Of a stretch of DNA of 64,000 nt, positions 45,001 through 56,860 are shown piece after piece; the stretch's first letter is position 1, and every line of letters begins with the position of its first letter. The notes beneath the pieces were generated by a model. The model worked only from the letters and a program-made list of their open reading frames with translations. It searched no databases and was not told the origin of the DNA. Origin of the DNA: Eumeta japonica (lineage: Eukaryota > Arthropoda > Insecta > Lepidoptera > Psychidae); contig BGZK01002105.1 in assembly GCA_005406025.1 (NCBI GenBank), positions 1 through 64,000 on the forward strand. The letters run 5' to 3'. The position numbers and the translations under genes are program-made.

Positions 45001-48000
45001 AATAATGATAATAAATCAAAATCATCGTATTTGAAGTGTTTAAGGTCTTGTTAGGCTCGTATGGAATCAAGATACTTGATCATACGAATCACAATTTTGA
45101 TAGAAGCGACTAATTTTTTTTTCAGTGTAAGGGTACACTGTATTATGAAATCATTTGTTGGCTGTGGATCATATAATAAAAATATTAAAATTTTAATAAA
45201 GTCAATTTTTAAAACATTCTGTTGTCAGTTGATTGCCAACTTCCACAGGGAACAAGTTTTCAATAAAACTATATTGGTTATAAAATACCCAAGAAATATT
45301 TAGGCCATGTTTTATCTATAGGTTTTAATGAATGCAGTGCCAATCTATTCTAAAATGAAAAGGCTTCTTTGTAGGCTTTTCCCTGTGTATTTTTAATAAA
45401 ATCTTTGTACAGAGATATTTATTTTGTGAAAAATAATAATAAAAACTAGACTGCAGTACATAAAAATGTATGTTTTACATACTTTGATGCAAAATTTGTT
45501 TTTCGTCCCTGATATTGAGGAGAACTTTCAATGTTGGAGTGACAAAAAAATTATGTATGCACCATGAGAAAATGTAGAGCATCTCTACCAGCAATTATAT
45601 CATATGGATGTCAACAATCTGCAGGCGGGAATGCCTTACTTTTCTCATTATATATAATATACTGCATTATAGTTATAGGAGTTAAACATTTGAATGTGTG
45701 GCCATTATTGGAACCCCTTTTAATAATGAACTGTATTTTATGCTTTTATTTGTTGATATAGTGGCCATAATACCTCATACACTGCAAATTTCAACTGTAT
45801 ATTCAATATGATTTAAAAGATACAGCCCTGTGACATGAACGGACAAACAGTGAAGTCTTGGTAATAGGGTCCCATTAGCACCATTTGGATACAAAATTCT
45901 AAAAACTACCACTCGTTCACGAGGCAATTATCCCTTAAGAATGAGCAAAAAACTTGAGAAAACTTATGACTACTGCCTCTATGAAAAGACCTAGTGGATA
46001 ATGGAAAAATTGATAGCAAATATCTCTGGCTAGACATTTTATAAATTTCCCGAAAGAAGCTTAGACAATCAGTAAACTATAGATTGTCTGTGTTTTTCTT
46101 TTGCAGTGAAAACTTCTATAGACAGGTTTGGATGGGAGAGTAATTTCATGTAAATCGTGAACGACATGGTCATGTGACATCTACCGCTAACATTATATCT
46201 GTAGCTATAAGTATGATGTATAGCACTGAGCCATAAGGGAATATATATATACTTATTGGTGTGCGCGCAGCTAGTACATGTAACACAGGCCGACAATTAT
46301 GCACACAACTAAGTTAAATACACCAATGTACATCTTATTAGTATGTGTCTTCAGTCCCTGTACATCCGTGCTGTGTATATATGCATTGAATGTGTGTACA
46401 TTGTGCAATATTTCGATTGTGTTTTTATTTGATTTGTATTTTAAATGCTCAAATGTATGATTACTATGCAGTAAAAAGTGAGTATAAAATATATTAATAT
46501 TTTTTAAGTTGTATTCAGGGTCGTATTTAAACTTAGTGCCGCCTCTGGGCATTGTAGAAAATGCCGCCCCGACACTGAAATTTTACTTAAAGTTATAATA
46601 TTGATATCTTATTTTTAAAAATTTTTAATAACTAATTTATTGTAGAAAATTGTTTTTGTTCTAAAAATTAAAATATGCTTGAAAAATGTAATCGATAAAT
46701 TATTCAATTTTTTAAAAATTCATTGATTGATTATAGTTTATTTTTCGAGAAATGCACGAATTACTCAAAAATATTTTTAATTTTTCGAAAACACTACAAA
46801 TTATTTTTTTTTTTATTTTAGAAAATTAAAAATCAAATACATATTATTGTTGTGGTTGTTTAACTAAAAGTGCCAAATTTACAAAATTTTGATTTTACAA
46901 ATAATGCACGAATGAATTTCTGGAATTATTCATTAAACAAAAAAATTATAAGATAAGAGAATTATTTAATTATATTGAACAATTTTAATACCACAATTTT
47001 TTTTTTTTACTTTTAAATTGTTCCGCCCTGGACACTAGCCCCAGCACTGGTTGTATTTATATTTAATATTGGGCTTGAGCAGTCCATATATCTTGACAAT
47101 AAATAAAACATATGAAAATAAATATAATTGTTACTTGGAATGCCAACCAGACTAATGTAAGCAGTTTTAATTTATAAATTTTAATTTATGATCAAACAAT
47201 TAATTCGGATATAAAAAAGAATCTACTCTTATATCATAGTTTTAAGTTTACACTTCTGTCGGCAGTCATCATGACTGCTTTGTGGTCTTTCTTTACCTGT
47301 CAATTTATAACCAAGCTATATCATTGGCAAAATGTAACCTTTTTTTCATGAAAAGTCTACTTAAATCATCAATTTCACATTTTTCACAATAATATAAAAA
47401 TAAAATAGATGTTTAAACATAGATACATATTATCGTTTTGTCATAGTGAATTTCATATTTTGCAAAACAAAACAAAAAGGAAAGGCTAATTAAAAGTAAA
47501 GAATCACATTAACACAAATCAACAAAAACCTATGAATTACACAAGAACTTAATGCAAGGTAATTATTTACATTAGCGTTTCCTGCACCTCTTCTACTTTA
47601 ACATTTTTCCCATCATAGATTCCTTTTTGCTACCATAGAATAGTTTTCTACATTTAGACAAAAGGCAATCTCTTTGCCTTTTATTCAAGCCATCGACGAA
47701 AACAAAACTTATACGAGTAAGAAATGGCAAATGGAATCACACACATCGGAACATCTGTGGTTAATTGTGGATAATCTGCTTTTCTGTTTAACAAATAACT
47801 ATATAAGGTAACAGACAGATTTGAATTCCAAGTTTAATATTCCATCAGTAGATAACACCAGCAGATTATCTTTAAGATTGGTTCCCAAATTTGCCAAGTG
47901 GTAAATTTGAAAAAGGATTTGTGATCCACTTTTTTCTAGAAGTTCTTGCACCAAGAAATAATGACACATTTAATTGTTCAAATTCTATAAAACAATTTGC

Positions 48001-51000
48001 ATGTCAGGTATATATGATTTGATGTTTATCTCAGACCCCACTTGTCATAATGTGTTACGTTGAATATGAATGCAAAGAAAGCATATGACTCTCAGTTACG
48101 ACATTACTTATGAAACACCCTCAGTAAGTAAAAATGATTTGTGGATTATTTAATAGTAACGAACAAACCTACAGCAAAGGGTAGGGGATCGCGAAATAAT
48201 TTTCCACACTAAACCACCAAAACACAGCTTTATAAAATGCTTTCAAGTAGAAGTAAAAATGGAAACTATTCAATCTCAAACAAAATCTATGCTATAGAGA
48301 ATTATTCATTACATAAAGTTTACACCATGCACAAAATCAAAAAGTTTAATTTGGTCCATGACTGCTCACTAACAGGATGTGAAACCCTAATTATACAAGT
48401 TCAACTCGTTCTTGTTTAATGTTTTTAAAGATGGCCTTCACTATTGCTTATCTTCGTCAAAAGTAGACATAAACCAAGAACTACCGCTTGATACTTTTTT
48501 CACTTGCATCTCTTACTGCACGGACATCCATTTACCATTTCATGCAAGTTTTTTGGTTTTGAGTGTTTAAAATTTTGCCCTATTTTAGAAGGTAAACAAA
48601 TTGATTTGTGTGAGATTTTCAAAGACATTCCCTTACTGACACTATTGAGTTGTTATCATTCAATATTAGGCAACAGTGGAAATACACAAAAGAATAAAAA
48701 AATGGTATGACCTCTATGAAAGGACACATAATACACGTAAGATTTCCTGAATATTTTTATATATTCAAACATATAAAAAAAATTTATTGACATTACAATT
48801 CCAACTACCAAATCTGTCAATTCATATCTCACTCTTGCTGAATCATTAGTGATAGGAAATATTCTGCTAAGTAGCATTAGTTCAGATTGAATATGTTAAT
48901 TCGGAGTGTTATTAAGGCATTTAAATTGTCAAAAAAAAAAAGAGTGCTGATCTCTATGGCCTGTCAGTTATATGTAATTATAAACTCCGTTATTGATTGT
49001 ATCACTATTGACACATTTGGCATTTATCTTTAAGTGTTTAGATGATGACGTGTTACTTGATCTGATGGAAGAAAGCAAACTTGTTCCTATATTCAAAAGC
49101 GATAGTAAATCAAACCCTACTAACTTTAGACCTATATCTATTCTACTGACATTAAGTAAAATTTTTGAAAAGTAGATCCCAAAGCAAATTTGACTACATT
49201 TTATAGTATTAATTTAATGTCCAAAAAATCAGTTTCCGCATAGGATTGCTCAACAATTGAGGCTGTTGTTGAGAGTTGAAAAATTTTAGAAACCTGGGAG
49301 GATTCATGGGACACAATAGAAGTGTTTAACAATCCCTCTAAATTATTTTATTGTATAAATTATGAAACACTGATCAGGAACCTACACTATTATGAGGTTA
49401 CGAGCCATACACTCAACCTTCTGAAATTGTATTTTATTAACAGGGTTCAAAGGGTCAATGTCAATGACATGAAATTGTCTGGATCCGTGGTCTGCATGGA
49501 GGTGCTACATGGACCAATTCTTAGTCTATTTCAATTTTTAGTTTATATTAATGATTTACCTGGCCTTGGTAATAATGTTCATGAGATAGAACTGTTTGTA
49601 GATACCTCTTTATTTTGCAAAGTTAAAAGAGAACAACTCAATTCTGACAATGTGAACATTGGTAACTCCAAAAATAAAATAAAAAATTACTAAAGTAATT
49701 TAAAGGTTAAAAAGTTAAAGGTTAAAACCTACTCCTTAATATGAGGAATACATAATGCATAAAATTCTCACTTCCAGATGTAAGCGGTTGATTTTATATA
49801 TACAATTTTAATAAAAACCAAAGAATTAGTTTGTTAATGCTACTATATATGAAATTGAAACTTTTAATAGATAATCGTATTTGTGTATATTATAAGTCTG
49901 AATAATTATATAAGTTAGTCACTATCGAAGTATATAAGTTAGAATTATAATCTTTATAATTTAAAGTACATAAGTTTGAATTGTATCATTTCATATATAT
50001 ATAAGTTGAAAGTTAATGTATTATAAATGTTGTCACAAACAAGTAAATGTGATTATAAGCTATAGGCAGCTGTGCCTATAGTAGATATAAAGTGTTCAAT
50101 AATATGCTAAATTGGTTAGGTTATATTTATAATTTGTATATATAATGAATTATATGCAAAAGTAAATAATCATATTAATAATGCATGTAAATGCATGATG
50201 TAATTTATCTAGATATTGCATCATACTGGAGTAAAAGAGATGTCTAGAAAGAGAAAGATAGTCATGATAGGTTAAGAGAGAATAACCGATGTGGGCACAG
50301 AGTCCGGTAATTAAGCTAAATTAAATAGTATTACATGGTGGTAGTTTTATTTTCCCTTTAATATAGAAGGATATAATATGTCCATCAAGGTATCCAGGTA
50401 TCCTTGGTAAGGCATGTAACTGGATCATGTGGCAGTAGTTTGACAGAGATGGTTACATTTCCTAGGTAACAGGAAACCTGAGTATTTAGGACATATAGCT
50501 GGAAAATGCTGCCACGCTATATATAGAGCATAATATGCCAAAAATAAACTGAAAATAAAGGAAATATAGAGCAGAAATGCAATCGAAAACAGCTTTACGG
50601 TGCTCGCAGTATACCTATAGAACAAGGATTTATATATGGAAAATTTATGTAATAGATAATGCGGGCACAGTCAAATTTATCCTGGCCATGCTTCCATATT
50701 GACGGCCAAACTGAATATTCACAGTTTCAAGGTCATGCTCAGTATTTGGTGGGACCAGCTCGGTGTAGTGTATGAGTTGTTAAAACCAACTAAAACAATC
50801 ACAGGCGATCGTTATCGAACGCAATTAATGCATTTGAGCCGAGCATTGAAAGACAAACAGCTGCAATACAACGAGAGACATGATAAAGTGATTTTACAGT
50901 ACGACAATGCTCGACCCCATATTGCAAAAGTGGTCAAGACATACTCGGAAACGTTGAAATGGGAAGTCCTACCCACCCGCCGTATTCTCCAGATATTTCT

Positions 51001-54000
51001 CCCTCGGAATATCACTTGTTTCAATCAATGGCACACGGCCTGACTGACTAGCACTTTCGGTCTTATGAAGAAGTAAAAAATTGAATTGAATCGCTTCAAA
51101 AGATGACCAGTTTTTTCAACACGGGATTCATATGCTGCCCGAAAGATGGGAGAAAGTAGTGGCTAGCGATGGACAACACTTTGAATCATAAATGTATAAC
51201 CAGTTTTTTACAATAAAGCCTTGAATTTCAGAAAAAAAATGGCAGAAGTAAAGTTGTACACCTAATAATAATGTAAGATCTCAAAATGAAATAACATATT
51301 TGAAGTGTTATTTTATAATCTACGAAATAAAGGTATCTTAAAATTAAATTTCATTACATGCTTGCCCTCCATAGATTCAGGTCATCAATCTACTTTTATT
51401 TATGCTTTCTAAATAACCAAACAATCTTAAAATATCCTTTTATTACTGTAACTGCCACATACAGTTTCAAATTATGCCATCATTTCTATACCTATCAAAA
51501 GTTATTAATAAAGTGGAATCTCAGAAATTCGAACCTCATAAGTGTATCATATCATCCTTAGTAAGATAGCATTCCCTCCCTCTGTACACCTATATGTATA
51601 TACCTACACGGTACCTCAAATTATTTAGACTTTGTGAATCTAACAAAATGTCATTTCCCTATGAGCTATTGATAGTACATATTTATACTCTACTTGGATT
51701 TCACAAAACAGACTTTGTAAGTCAAAATCAGTAGCATATAATGACATCTTAGTTGGAATTCTCTCGAAAGTAAAAACATAAATTTCATATACATGTTATT
51801 TAAATTCTGTTTCATTTAACATTTTTTCATAACAGTAATGGTGTTTATAACATATATAAATTTCTTATGCAGAGTATGGGGGAAGAAGGGAGGAATTACA
51901 ATAAAATCATGAGAAAATGAATATTTTTTTTTTTTAATTTAAATTACTGCTATGGATTTTAGTAAACCTTAATCAGAAAAACCATTTTTCCCTTTATTAG
52001 TTACAAAAAAGAAAGCAAAATTTGACATTTAGGACTCAAATTACATAGATACGACTGGATAATCATGGTGGTTAATATACTTAATGTGTTTGAACATGTA
52101 TTTGAAGTAATTTCAACAGTGTTGTATTGCATGTCACTTTCAGTGACAAAGTGAATCCTATTTTATTTATCTCATTTTATAGTGTGACACCTCAAAGTTA
52201 ACATAGGTATTTACTAGTAAACTAGAAAATATCCCTCATAAAATGATAATTTGATAACAGCTTCTGAACAAGATATCGTAGTGTTATTCCAATGGATCTA
52301 TAATTTGTTTCGATTAAAAGTAAAACAACTTTTTTGCATTTATAACTCGATTCCGTCGAGAGATCATAAAAAAAAATTAAAAACATCTGTTTTGAATATC
52401 TAATTGTCAATGTCATCAAATCCTTAATTAGATTGATCCTCCATCATCTATCATTTGTGCCATATCGAACATCACTTTTTTTTAAAAACAAAAATTTGTG
52501 GGTATTATTTTTCTGATTGGAAGAGCATCTAGACAGACATTGTGAAAAACCAAATTTCTCTGAAGGAAATGTTATAACCATTCAATCTTCTCCTGTCTAA
52601 TATAAGTATTTATCATGGGATCTTACTAAACAAGGTAAGATATAATGTTCCATTCATAGAAGTGATTTGTAAAATCTGTTATTCTAATTATAATCAGTGG
52701 CGCGTGTCTATGGTGGTTCTAGGATCCTTTTTTTCGACCCCCGAAAGAGCGGATGCCTGATATCTGGATGCGCAAACGCTGGTTAGAAAGTGCACAATGT
52801 TCAATTCTTGAGGCAGTCTTAACCCAGAATATTTTTGGTAAGACACAAGGCTGTTCGTACTACCTAGTGCCGAGGTTTCATCACAGATGACAGTCTAAGA
52901 ACAAATATGGGTCGAAAGTAAACCCAGTTCAATGTTCGAAATCAGGTACCTTATATCTTCGTCAGCTCTCCATGCAAAGAGGCTGTATCAAATTAATTCA
53001 TTATTTTTTTGTGAATATCATTAAGTTTGATTAAATATCTTTTCTCGGCACATGTTGTCTAGTGGCACCCATTAAATACATTATAATTATGTGTACAATA
53101 TATAAGTCTCAATTGGCAAAACAGTTAGGCAATTTAGACCAAGTTGAACTCTATTATATGTCAGAGGTCACAAAAAAACAACCACACGCCCTGAACCTCA
53201 TGTCTCATTGAACATAAATTAAACATCTGTATTGTATATTATGCCTTGCATTTACTTAAATTGATAAACTTTCTAATAAAAAATACAGTGATACAACAGC
53301 TCCTGTAGTTACTCTATTCTAAAACTATCCTAATGAGATGTCAATTAGATCATGTTAAAACCTTTGTCACTAGTTCAAAACCTGGGTAGACCGCTATTTA
53401 GTTTAAACATGAACAAGGTCTATGCATTTCATCTTTTGTAAAATGTCAAAAATTTAATAACATATGGCGCCATCTGACAATGCAAGAAAGGAAGTTAAGT
53501 CTCTACTTAAAAGAGAAAACCATCGCTGTGTATTCACCAGATGGCACTGTACGACACATGATAGAAGATGACTAGGTAAAATATAGCCTTTTACAATATA
53601 CACACAGAGTACATATAGGTATATTTAAAAAATAACATTGAATTATATATAAATTAATTATGTATTATGTGATACTTTTTGTCAGATTGAAATGTTTTAA
53701 TTGCAGCAAAATTAATAAAACAAATAAAATAATGTTAGATCTTTAATTATTTTTCTGATTTTTTATTTATAGGGTAAAAATAATTAAAATAAAAAGTAAA
53801 TAGGTATCTAACATAGAGCTTTCGAATCATCTAAAAAACAAGATATATAGATAAATAAAGTTTTGGAAGCAGGTGTCATTAGAAATTTCTGAAAGAATTA
53901 AATAATTATTTAAGGTTGAGCGATGATGATGATGATGATGATGACATATTTAATATTCTCAATGTCAATAGCTAATTGACATTGACAATATTGAATATAT

Positions 54001-55461
54001 GATACTGACTTAATTTACATAGTTGGGCACTAAACATATAATCCGTTCCGAAACGTCATTGTTTTCCATTCTAATCTATATTGTAGTAACAGTAATAATT
54101 GATAAATACAATGCCTGCTAGTGATAGACTTGAAAACCATAATTTTTGTTGTTTAACCATAAAAGTTTCAAGTAATTATTCTCAAATCTTTATCTATTTT
54201 AATACTAACTTGCACTTATTTCTAACTATAATTGAATATTATTTCTGATAATTCTTAAGGCATATTTTGCAAGTGTTTTCTGTAGCAATCAAACAATAAA
54301 GTTGGCCAATTGTTGTGGGTTTGAAAAGTTTTAAGGCACTTAATATCCCTGAAACCTAATATGCAAGTGTTATGCTGATGTAGTATGTAGCATTTTCTGA
54401 TTTACAACAAATGACTGGTATTAATGTATTTAATATTTCAAATTCATGTGACAATAAAGAATTCTTCAAGAAAATACTGATTTCCTTAAAAAAACATGGG
54501 CATTTTTCATCATTCCACAAAAGTCTCTTCGTTAATCTAATCAATCCTTTACTCCAGTTGGGCTCAATTTCCAACTCATTTTTTTAAAACTCTATGAACA
54601 TGATTTAGGAAATACAAAGATAAAATTAAAATAAACAATACCATTTTCATAAGAAAATTATTTATTTGCAGTATAATTAAGAGCAGCCAGGACTTTAGAC
54701 ACAACTAAATAAATAAAAATAATTTAAGAACAAATAATGGAGTAATGGGACTTCCTGGTTTGAAATTCCGTTATTTTATTCCGTTTTATTTATTCATCAC
54801 GTTTTAAACAGTCAATTTTGATCCAACTACAGGTTATATTTTAATTATAACACTGACACAAAGGAAAGATTTTTTTTACAATCAATCCTTTTTGACTAAA
54901 TGATATTGAAGTTTTCATTTCAATAAACTACAATATCCCAAAAGACGTAATTTATAACAAATATAGATTTGATATATAAAATACAAATCAGAAGATATAA
55001 AAAAAAGAATTTAATCCAAATGCATGCACATAGCTTTTAAATCAGAATAATATATTTGAGTATGGATTTTAATTCACTTATGAGATGAACGCTCGATCTC
55101 AATCATAATAGAGCTTCAAAGCTAATAATACAGGTACCTGTTCTGGGCTTCGATGGCCTCATTGCAAAACTGGTAGAGATCGTTGACGCGACAGCTGCAA
55201 CGGTCGCACACCTTCTGCGGCAGCCCGTCGCCCTGGAACACCTGCACACACGCGCGGTCAGGGATGGCCGTGGCCGTGGCCGCAGCCACAGCCGCAGTCA
55301 CAGACGGCGCAGCTACCGCCGCCTCGGCCCAGCCGCGTCCCGTTTGCACCCACCTTTACCGGCAGGTATAAAGACATCTTGACGTAGAGTGCGCTTTCCT
55401 CGTCAAAGATATAGTTGTGCACGAGCCGTGTCGAACAGCAGAGCCGGCACACGTCGTCCAT
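41214..55461 (-). CDS. ZAD domain C2H2 zinc-finger protein, four coding exons, 517 aa
   Basis: Spliced model: 55461-55354, 55241-55138, 42625-42116, 42045-41214 (1554 nt with stop). All introns are GT/AG and phases match (0, 2, 2). The ATG at 55461 is fixed by an in-frame TGA two codons upstream. The protein starts with a ZAD (zinc-finger-associated domain, dimerisation) with zinc-binding cysteines C5, C8, C48, C51. Residues 76-220 are a Ser/Pro/Thr then acidic linker with two SUMO-type motifs (LKSE near 130-133, IKEE near 139-142) and a basic patch RKRKRR at 201-206 that may be a nuclear signal. Fingers: one at 223-243 and eight at 274-516. ZAD zinc-finger proteins are nuclear DNA-binding regulators greatly expanded in insects, with targets usually unknown. 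No orthologue can be named from sequence alone. Confidence 0.93.
42045..42045 (-). other. Splice junction completing finger 1
   Basis: The 70-bp intron (42115-42046) ends CGTCTGTGCAG. Joining adds K-E-H after HHY, so the second zinc-binding histidine (H243) of finger 1 comes from exon 4 with correct H-x3-H spacing. The alternative acceptor TTGTTCACAG at 42065 would break the frame. Confidence 0.85.
42116..42625 (-). CDS. ZAD zinc-finger gene, exon 3 (residues 71-241)
   Basis: Acceptor AATTTTGCAG at 42626, phase 2, matching exon 2 across a 12.5 kb intron. Encodes the low-complexity linker (SSSSPPPAPAT, a VPVSASASVFAPTS run), acidic segment DDPPPDALSDDSDISLL, basic RKRKRR, and the start of finger 1, YYCCTCFARYDTQEEMLHHY. 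Donor ATAA then GTATGG at 42115 (weak at position -1). If not spliced, the frame stops at TAG 42105-42103, three codons on. Confidence 0.88.
43420..43810. other. Unexplained GC-richer spot with an 86-aa frame in the intron
   Basis: A sharply GC-rich patch CAAAGGGCGGCGCGGGGGCA (near 43427) is followed by less AT-rich sequence and a plus-strand frame (43543-43803) with no domain. It could be the edge of an old mobile element or a retrocopy. I cannot show a second end or duplication. Confidence 0.2.
44172..44400. mobile_element. Palindromic MITE, about 229 bp
   Basis: The ends are imperfect inverted repeats of about 36 bp sharing ATAAATCG and ACTCAACT words (CTGTATTTATAAATCGTACT on the left, its reverse-complement counterpart ending at 44400). 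Inner parts also pair (GTTCACTCTTAA on both arms). TTA occurs at both outer ends, as in PIF/Harbinger-type duplications. No coding. Confidence 0.7.
44412..44640. mobile_element. Palindromic MITE family G, best copy
   Basis: The arms pair over about 85 bp: TCTCCTTTTAAACTAACTTT, TAAAAGTCACTTTTAAAATT and GCTTTCCACG on the left have reverse-complement partners on the right (AAAGTGACTATTTGTTAAAA, TTTAAAAGGAGATGGTGGAA). The centre is GGGTTTATCAGCCCTAACAA. Related copies lie at 34.49 and 57.95 kb. Non-coding. Confidence 0.8.
45480..45915 (+). repeat. Repeat with family C-like end, intronic
   Basis: The end CGGACAAACAGTGAAGTCTT, GGTAATAGGGTCCCATTAGC, ACCATTTGGATACAAAATTC and TAAAAA is a word series I recognise from a common lepidopteran repeat whose consensus ends in AACCCTAAAAA, like the copy ending at 63.2 kb. 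The 65-aa frame at 45564 is a by-product. Confidence 0.5.
46516..47049. mobile_element. hAT-like non-autonomous element with 8-bp target duplication
   Basis: The element begins CAGGGTCGTATTTAAACTTA (46516) and ends CCCAGCACTG (47049). The 8 bases GTTGTATT lie directly outside at both ends (46508-46515 and 47050-47057). Both termini are GC-rich with GCCGCC/CCGCCC words near them, and the interior is very AT-rich. The inverted ends are short and imperfect (CAGGGTCG against CAGTGCTG), as in hAT elements. No transposase. Confidence 0.75.
48930..49800 (+). pseudogene. Decayed LINE reverse transcriptase fragment, plus strand
   Basis: The broken frames give ADLYGLSV (about 48950), LDLMEESKLVPIFKS and FRPISILLTLSKIFEK (49050-49175), NRVQRVNVNDMKLSGSVV (about 49440), LVYINDLPGLGNNVHEIELF (about 49540-49600), where FADDTSLLF reads FVDTSLF, then KREQLN. 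Motif by motif it matches the minus-strand remnant at 23.2-24.4 kb, so both are copies of one CR1/jockey-type family. Only part of the RT is kept, with stops, frameshifts and loss of the catalytic Asp pair. It lies antisense to the host zinc-finger gene inside its large intron. Confidence 0.85.
49801..50680. other. AT-rich intronic stretch
   Basis: Many ATATAA/TATAAG words. Nothing recognised. The 66-aa minus frame has no motif. Confidence 0.35.
50682..51270 (+). pseudogene. 5'-truncated mariner transposase fragment with right end
   Basis: Translation: TAKLNIHSFKVMLSIWWDQL, ELLKPTKTITGDRYRTQLM, then LQYDNARPHIAKVVKTYSET with the second catalytic aspartate, a frameshift near 50975, then SPSEYHLFQSMAHGL, SYEEVKN and HMLPERWEKVVASDGQHF to a stop near 51190. 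GCAGAAGTAAAGTTGTACAC just after (about 51243-51262) looks like the terminal inverted repeat. No matching left end was found, and the DNA-binding domain and first aspartate are missing. It is a different mariner subfamily from the 27.7 kb copy. Confidence 0.88.
51271..55137. other. Intronic stretch without recognised elements
   Basis: AT-rich. A (GAT)n microsatellite lies at 53922-53944, followed by a small inverted repeat AATGTCAAT/ATTGACATT (about 53960-53983). The 52.7-52.9 kb segment is somewhat GC-richer (CAGTGGCGCGTGTCTATGG) but I cannot define ends. The 65-72 aa frames have no motif. Confidence 0.4.
53922..53944. repeat. (GAT)n microsatellite
   Basis: Seven or so uninterrupted GAT units in the large intron. 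Confidence 0.9.
55138..55241 (-). CDS. ZAD zinc-finger gene, exon 2 (residues 37-70 and part of 71)
   Basis: Acceptor GTGTGTGCAG at 55242, exon starts VFQGDGLPQKVCDRCSCRV, with the second zinc pair CDRC and the C-terminal ZAD helix (DLYQFCNEAIEAQN). Donor AACAG then GTACCT at 55137, phase 2. Read with exon 1 it gives a ZAD of normal length (about 70 residues). Confidence 0.92.
55354..55461 (-). CDS. ZAD zinc-finger gene, exon 1 (residues 1-36)
   Basis: Starts MDDVCRLCCSTRLVHNYIF and ends MSLYLPVK. The first zinc pair CRLC is here. Donor AAAG then GTGGGT at 55353, phase 0. Reading on into the intron gives a short Gly/Cys-rich tail and a stop, so retention would truncate the protein. The 112-bp intron that follows (55353-55242) contains a GGCCGT/GCAGCC hexamer-like run. 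Confidence 0.93.
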
Positions 55462-56395
55462 CGTTCACCGTCGCCGACTGCCCTACACACCTCACGTCTA
55501 AGCCACGATCACAAGGCTTAATAATTGTTCACGGCAAAAAGAAAACTGACTAACTTAAACATAAAAAAACGATCATAATAGGCGAAACCCCAGCCAAACG
55601 CCATTTCAATTAATTTATATTTTGTTTATGTCAGTTACCTCGCTTCTGTCAAATTGAAAATGACCTTGAGCCGATATTCTGATGTTGTCATGTGAAAAAT
55701 AGAGTATTACGAGAGACCGAAACTATTAAAAAAAAAGATCGTTTAATGTAAATGCTTTGTTGGCATACTTTTCATATCTATTATTCGTTATACACATTTA
55801 TTTACAGAGTTGATTGAGATTTTTTTACATGAATAATGATAATAATGAAATATAATATACCAACTTTGTAATAATTGAAGAAATAAAAAAATTTGTAAAT
55901 TATCCTTTCTTGTAGGCATAAGTATGAACTATCTTTTATCTAAGTAGGTATAAGTAGATAGATAATGATTACGAGAATATTACGGTATAGTAACTATATT
56001 CGAAAAATGAAGAATTTTAGTAGTAAACAACTATCATCAACAATTGAATTATACGTTTAGTGAATGCTCTGGCTGAAAACCATTAAACACAAGATAAATA
56101 AATAATTACTAGACGAAATGAAACGGAACATCACTGTTAATTTTTTATCTTAGATTTAAGTATATTCTATAAATAAATATGTTGAAAAATATTTGTATTT
56201 AGATCTTTTGTTTGACAAAGACAATTTGGCCAAAACCGAAGTAAGATGCATTTCACGCATCATAAAATATGTTTCGTTTGTTGTTTTTGATGTTAGTATT
56301 TCGTTACTTCACTGCTAGGGCACTCTTTTAACAATTTTCGTTTCTGATCGACCACTTAGCTTAACGCAAAACTTTCCACATAGACTGAGAATAAT
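55462..56395. other. Upstream region of the zinc-finger gene
   Basis: Probable 5' UTR and promoter on the minus strand. The first 60 bases are GC-richer (CGTCGCCGACTGCCCTACAC), then the sequence turns AT-rich. No clear TATA-initiator pair is visible. In-frame TGA at 55467-55465 bounds the coding start. Confidence 0.35.
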
Positions 56396-56399
56396 TAGT

Positions 56400-56860
56400 A
56401 ACCGTTAACCCCAATGAAAAAACAAAAAACCAGAGATCCAACCCATTATAACTTCATACCATTTGGCTACCACCATTACTTTCCAAGGTAGTAGTCACCA
56501 AACAACCCTTATAGTTTCGCCATATCCGTCATTCCAAACCTTAATGCGAACAGACAGACAGATACATGAACTCTGTCTGTCTGGCTGTTCGCAACTTAAC
56601 TCAAAGATTCTTAGTACTAGAACGCTATAACTTGATATGGATGTACATATTTTCACGCCGACTACTAGGAGAATAAAATAAAAAAAAAAGGTTTTAGGGT
56701 ATATCCCTTAAAAGTAACGTGGTAAGGAATTTTCATATCTTTGGATAGCTCATACAAAAGCGTTGCGGGTCTGTGATAACCGTTTTTCTATTTAGGGATC
56801 CCTTTGCGAAATATAAAGCTTTAAAAAGCTAATTATTAATAGAGTCTAGTATCATCCTAG
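56400..56860 (-). repeat. Repeat family C-like copy (reverse)
   Basis: CAACCCTTATAGTTTCGCCA and TATCCGTCATTCC are the reverse complement of the GGATATGACGAAACTATAAG block at 36.42 kb. Further on come CTCTGTCTGTCTGGCTGTTC and TTTAGGGATCCC words. Confidence 0.5.

Larger units (their letters stand above)
42626..55137 (-). other. 12.5-kb intron of the zinc-finger gene
   Basis: Separates the ZAD exons from the linker and finger exons. Its length comes mostly from AT-rich DNA and inserted elements: palindromic MITEs at 44.17-44.64 kb, a family C-like repeat at 45.5-45.9 kb, a hAT-like element at 46.5-47.05 kb, a LINE piece at 48.9-49.8 kb and a mariner piece at 50.7-51.3 kb. The rest, including 51.3-55.1 kb, shows no exon or repeat that I recognise. 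Small frames up to 123 aa belong to the elements. Confidence 0.85.

Noticed and set aside
52690..52900. Possible hAT-type end CAGTGGCGCG
   Set aside because: No matching inverted end or 8-bp duplication could be found nearby.
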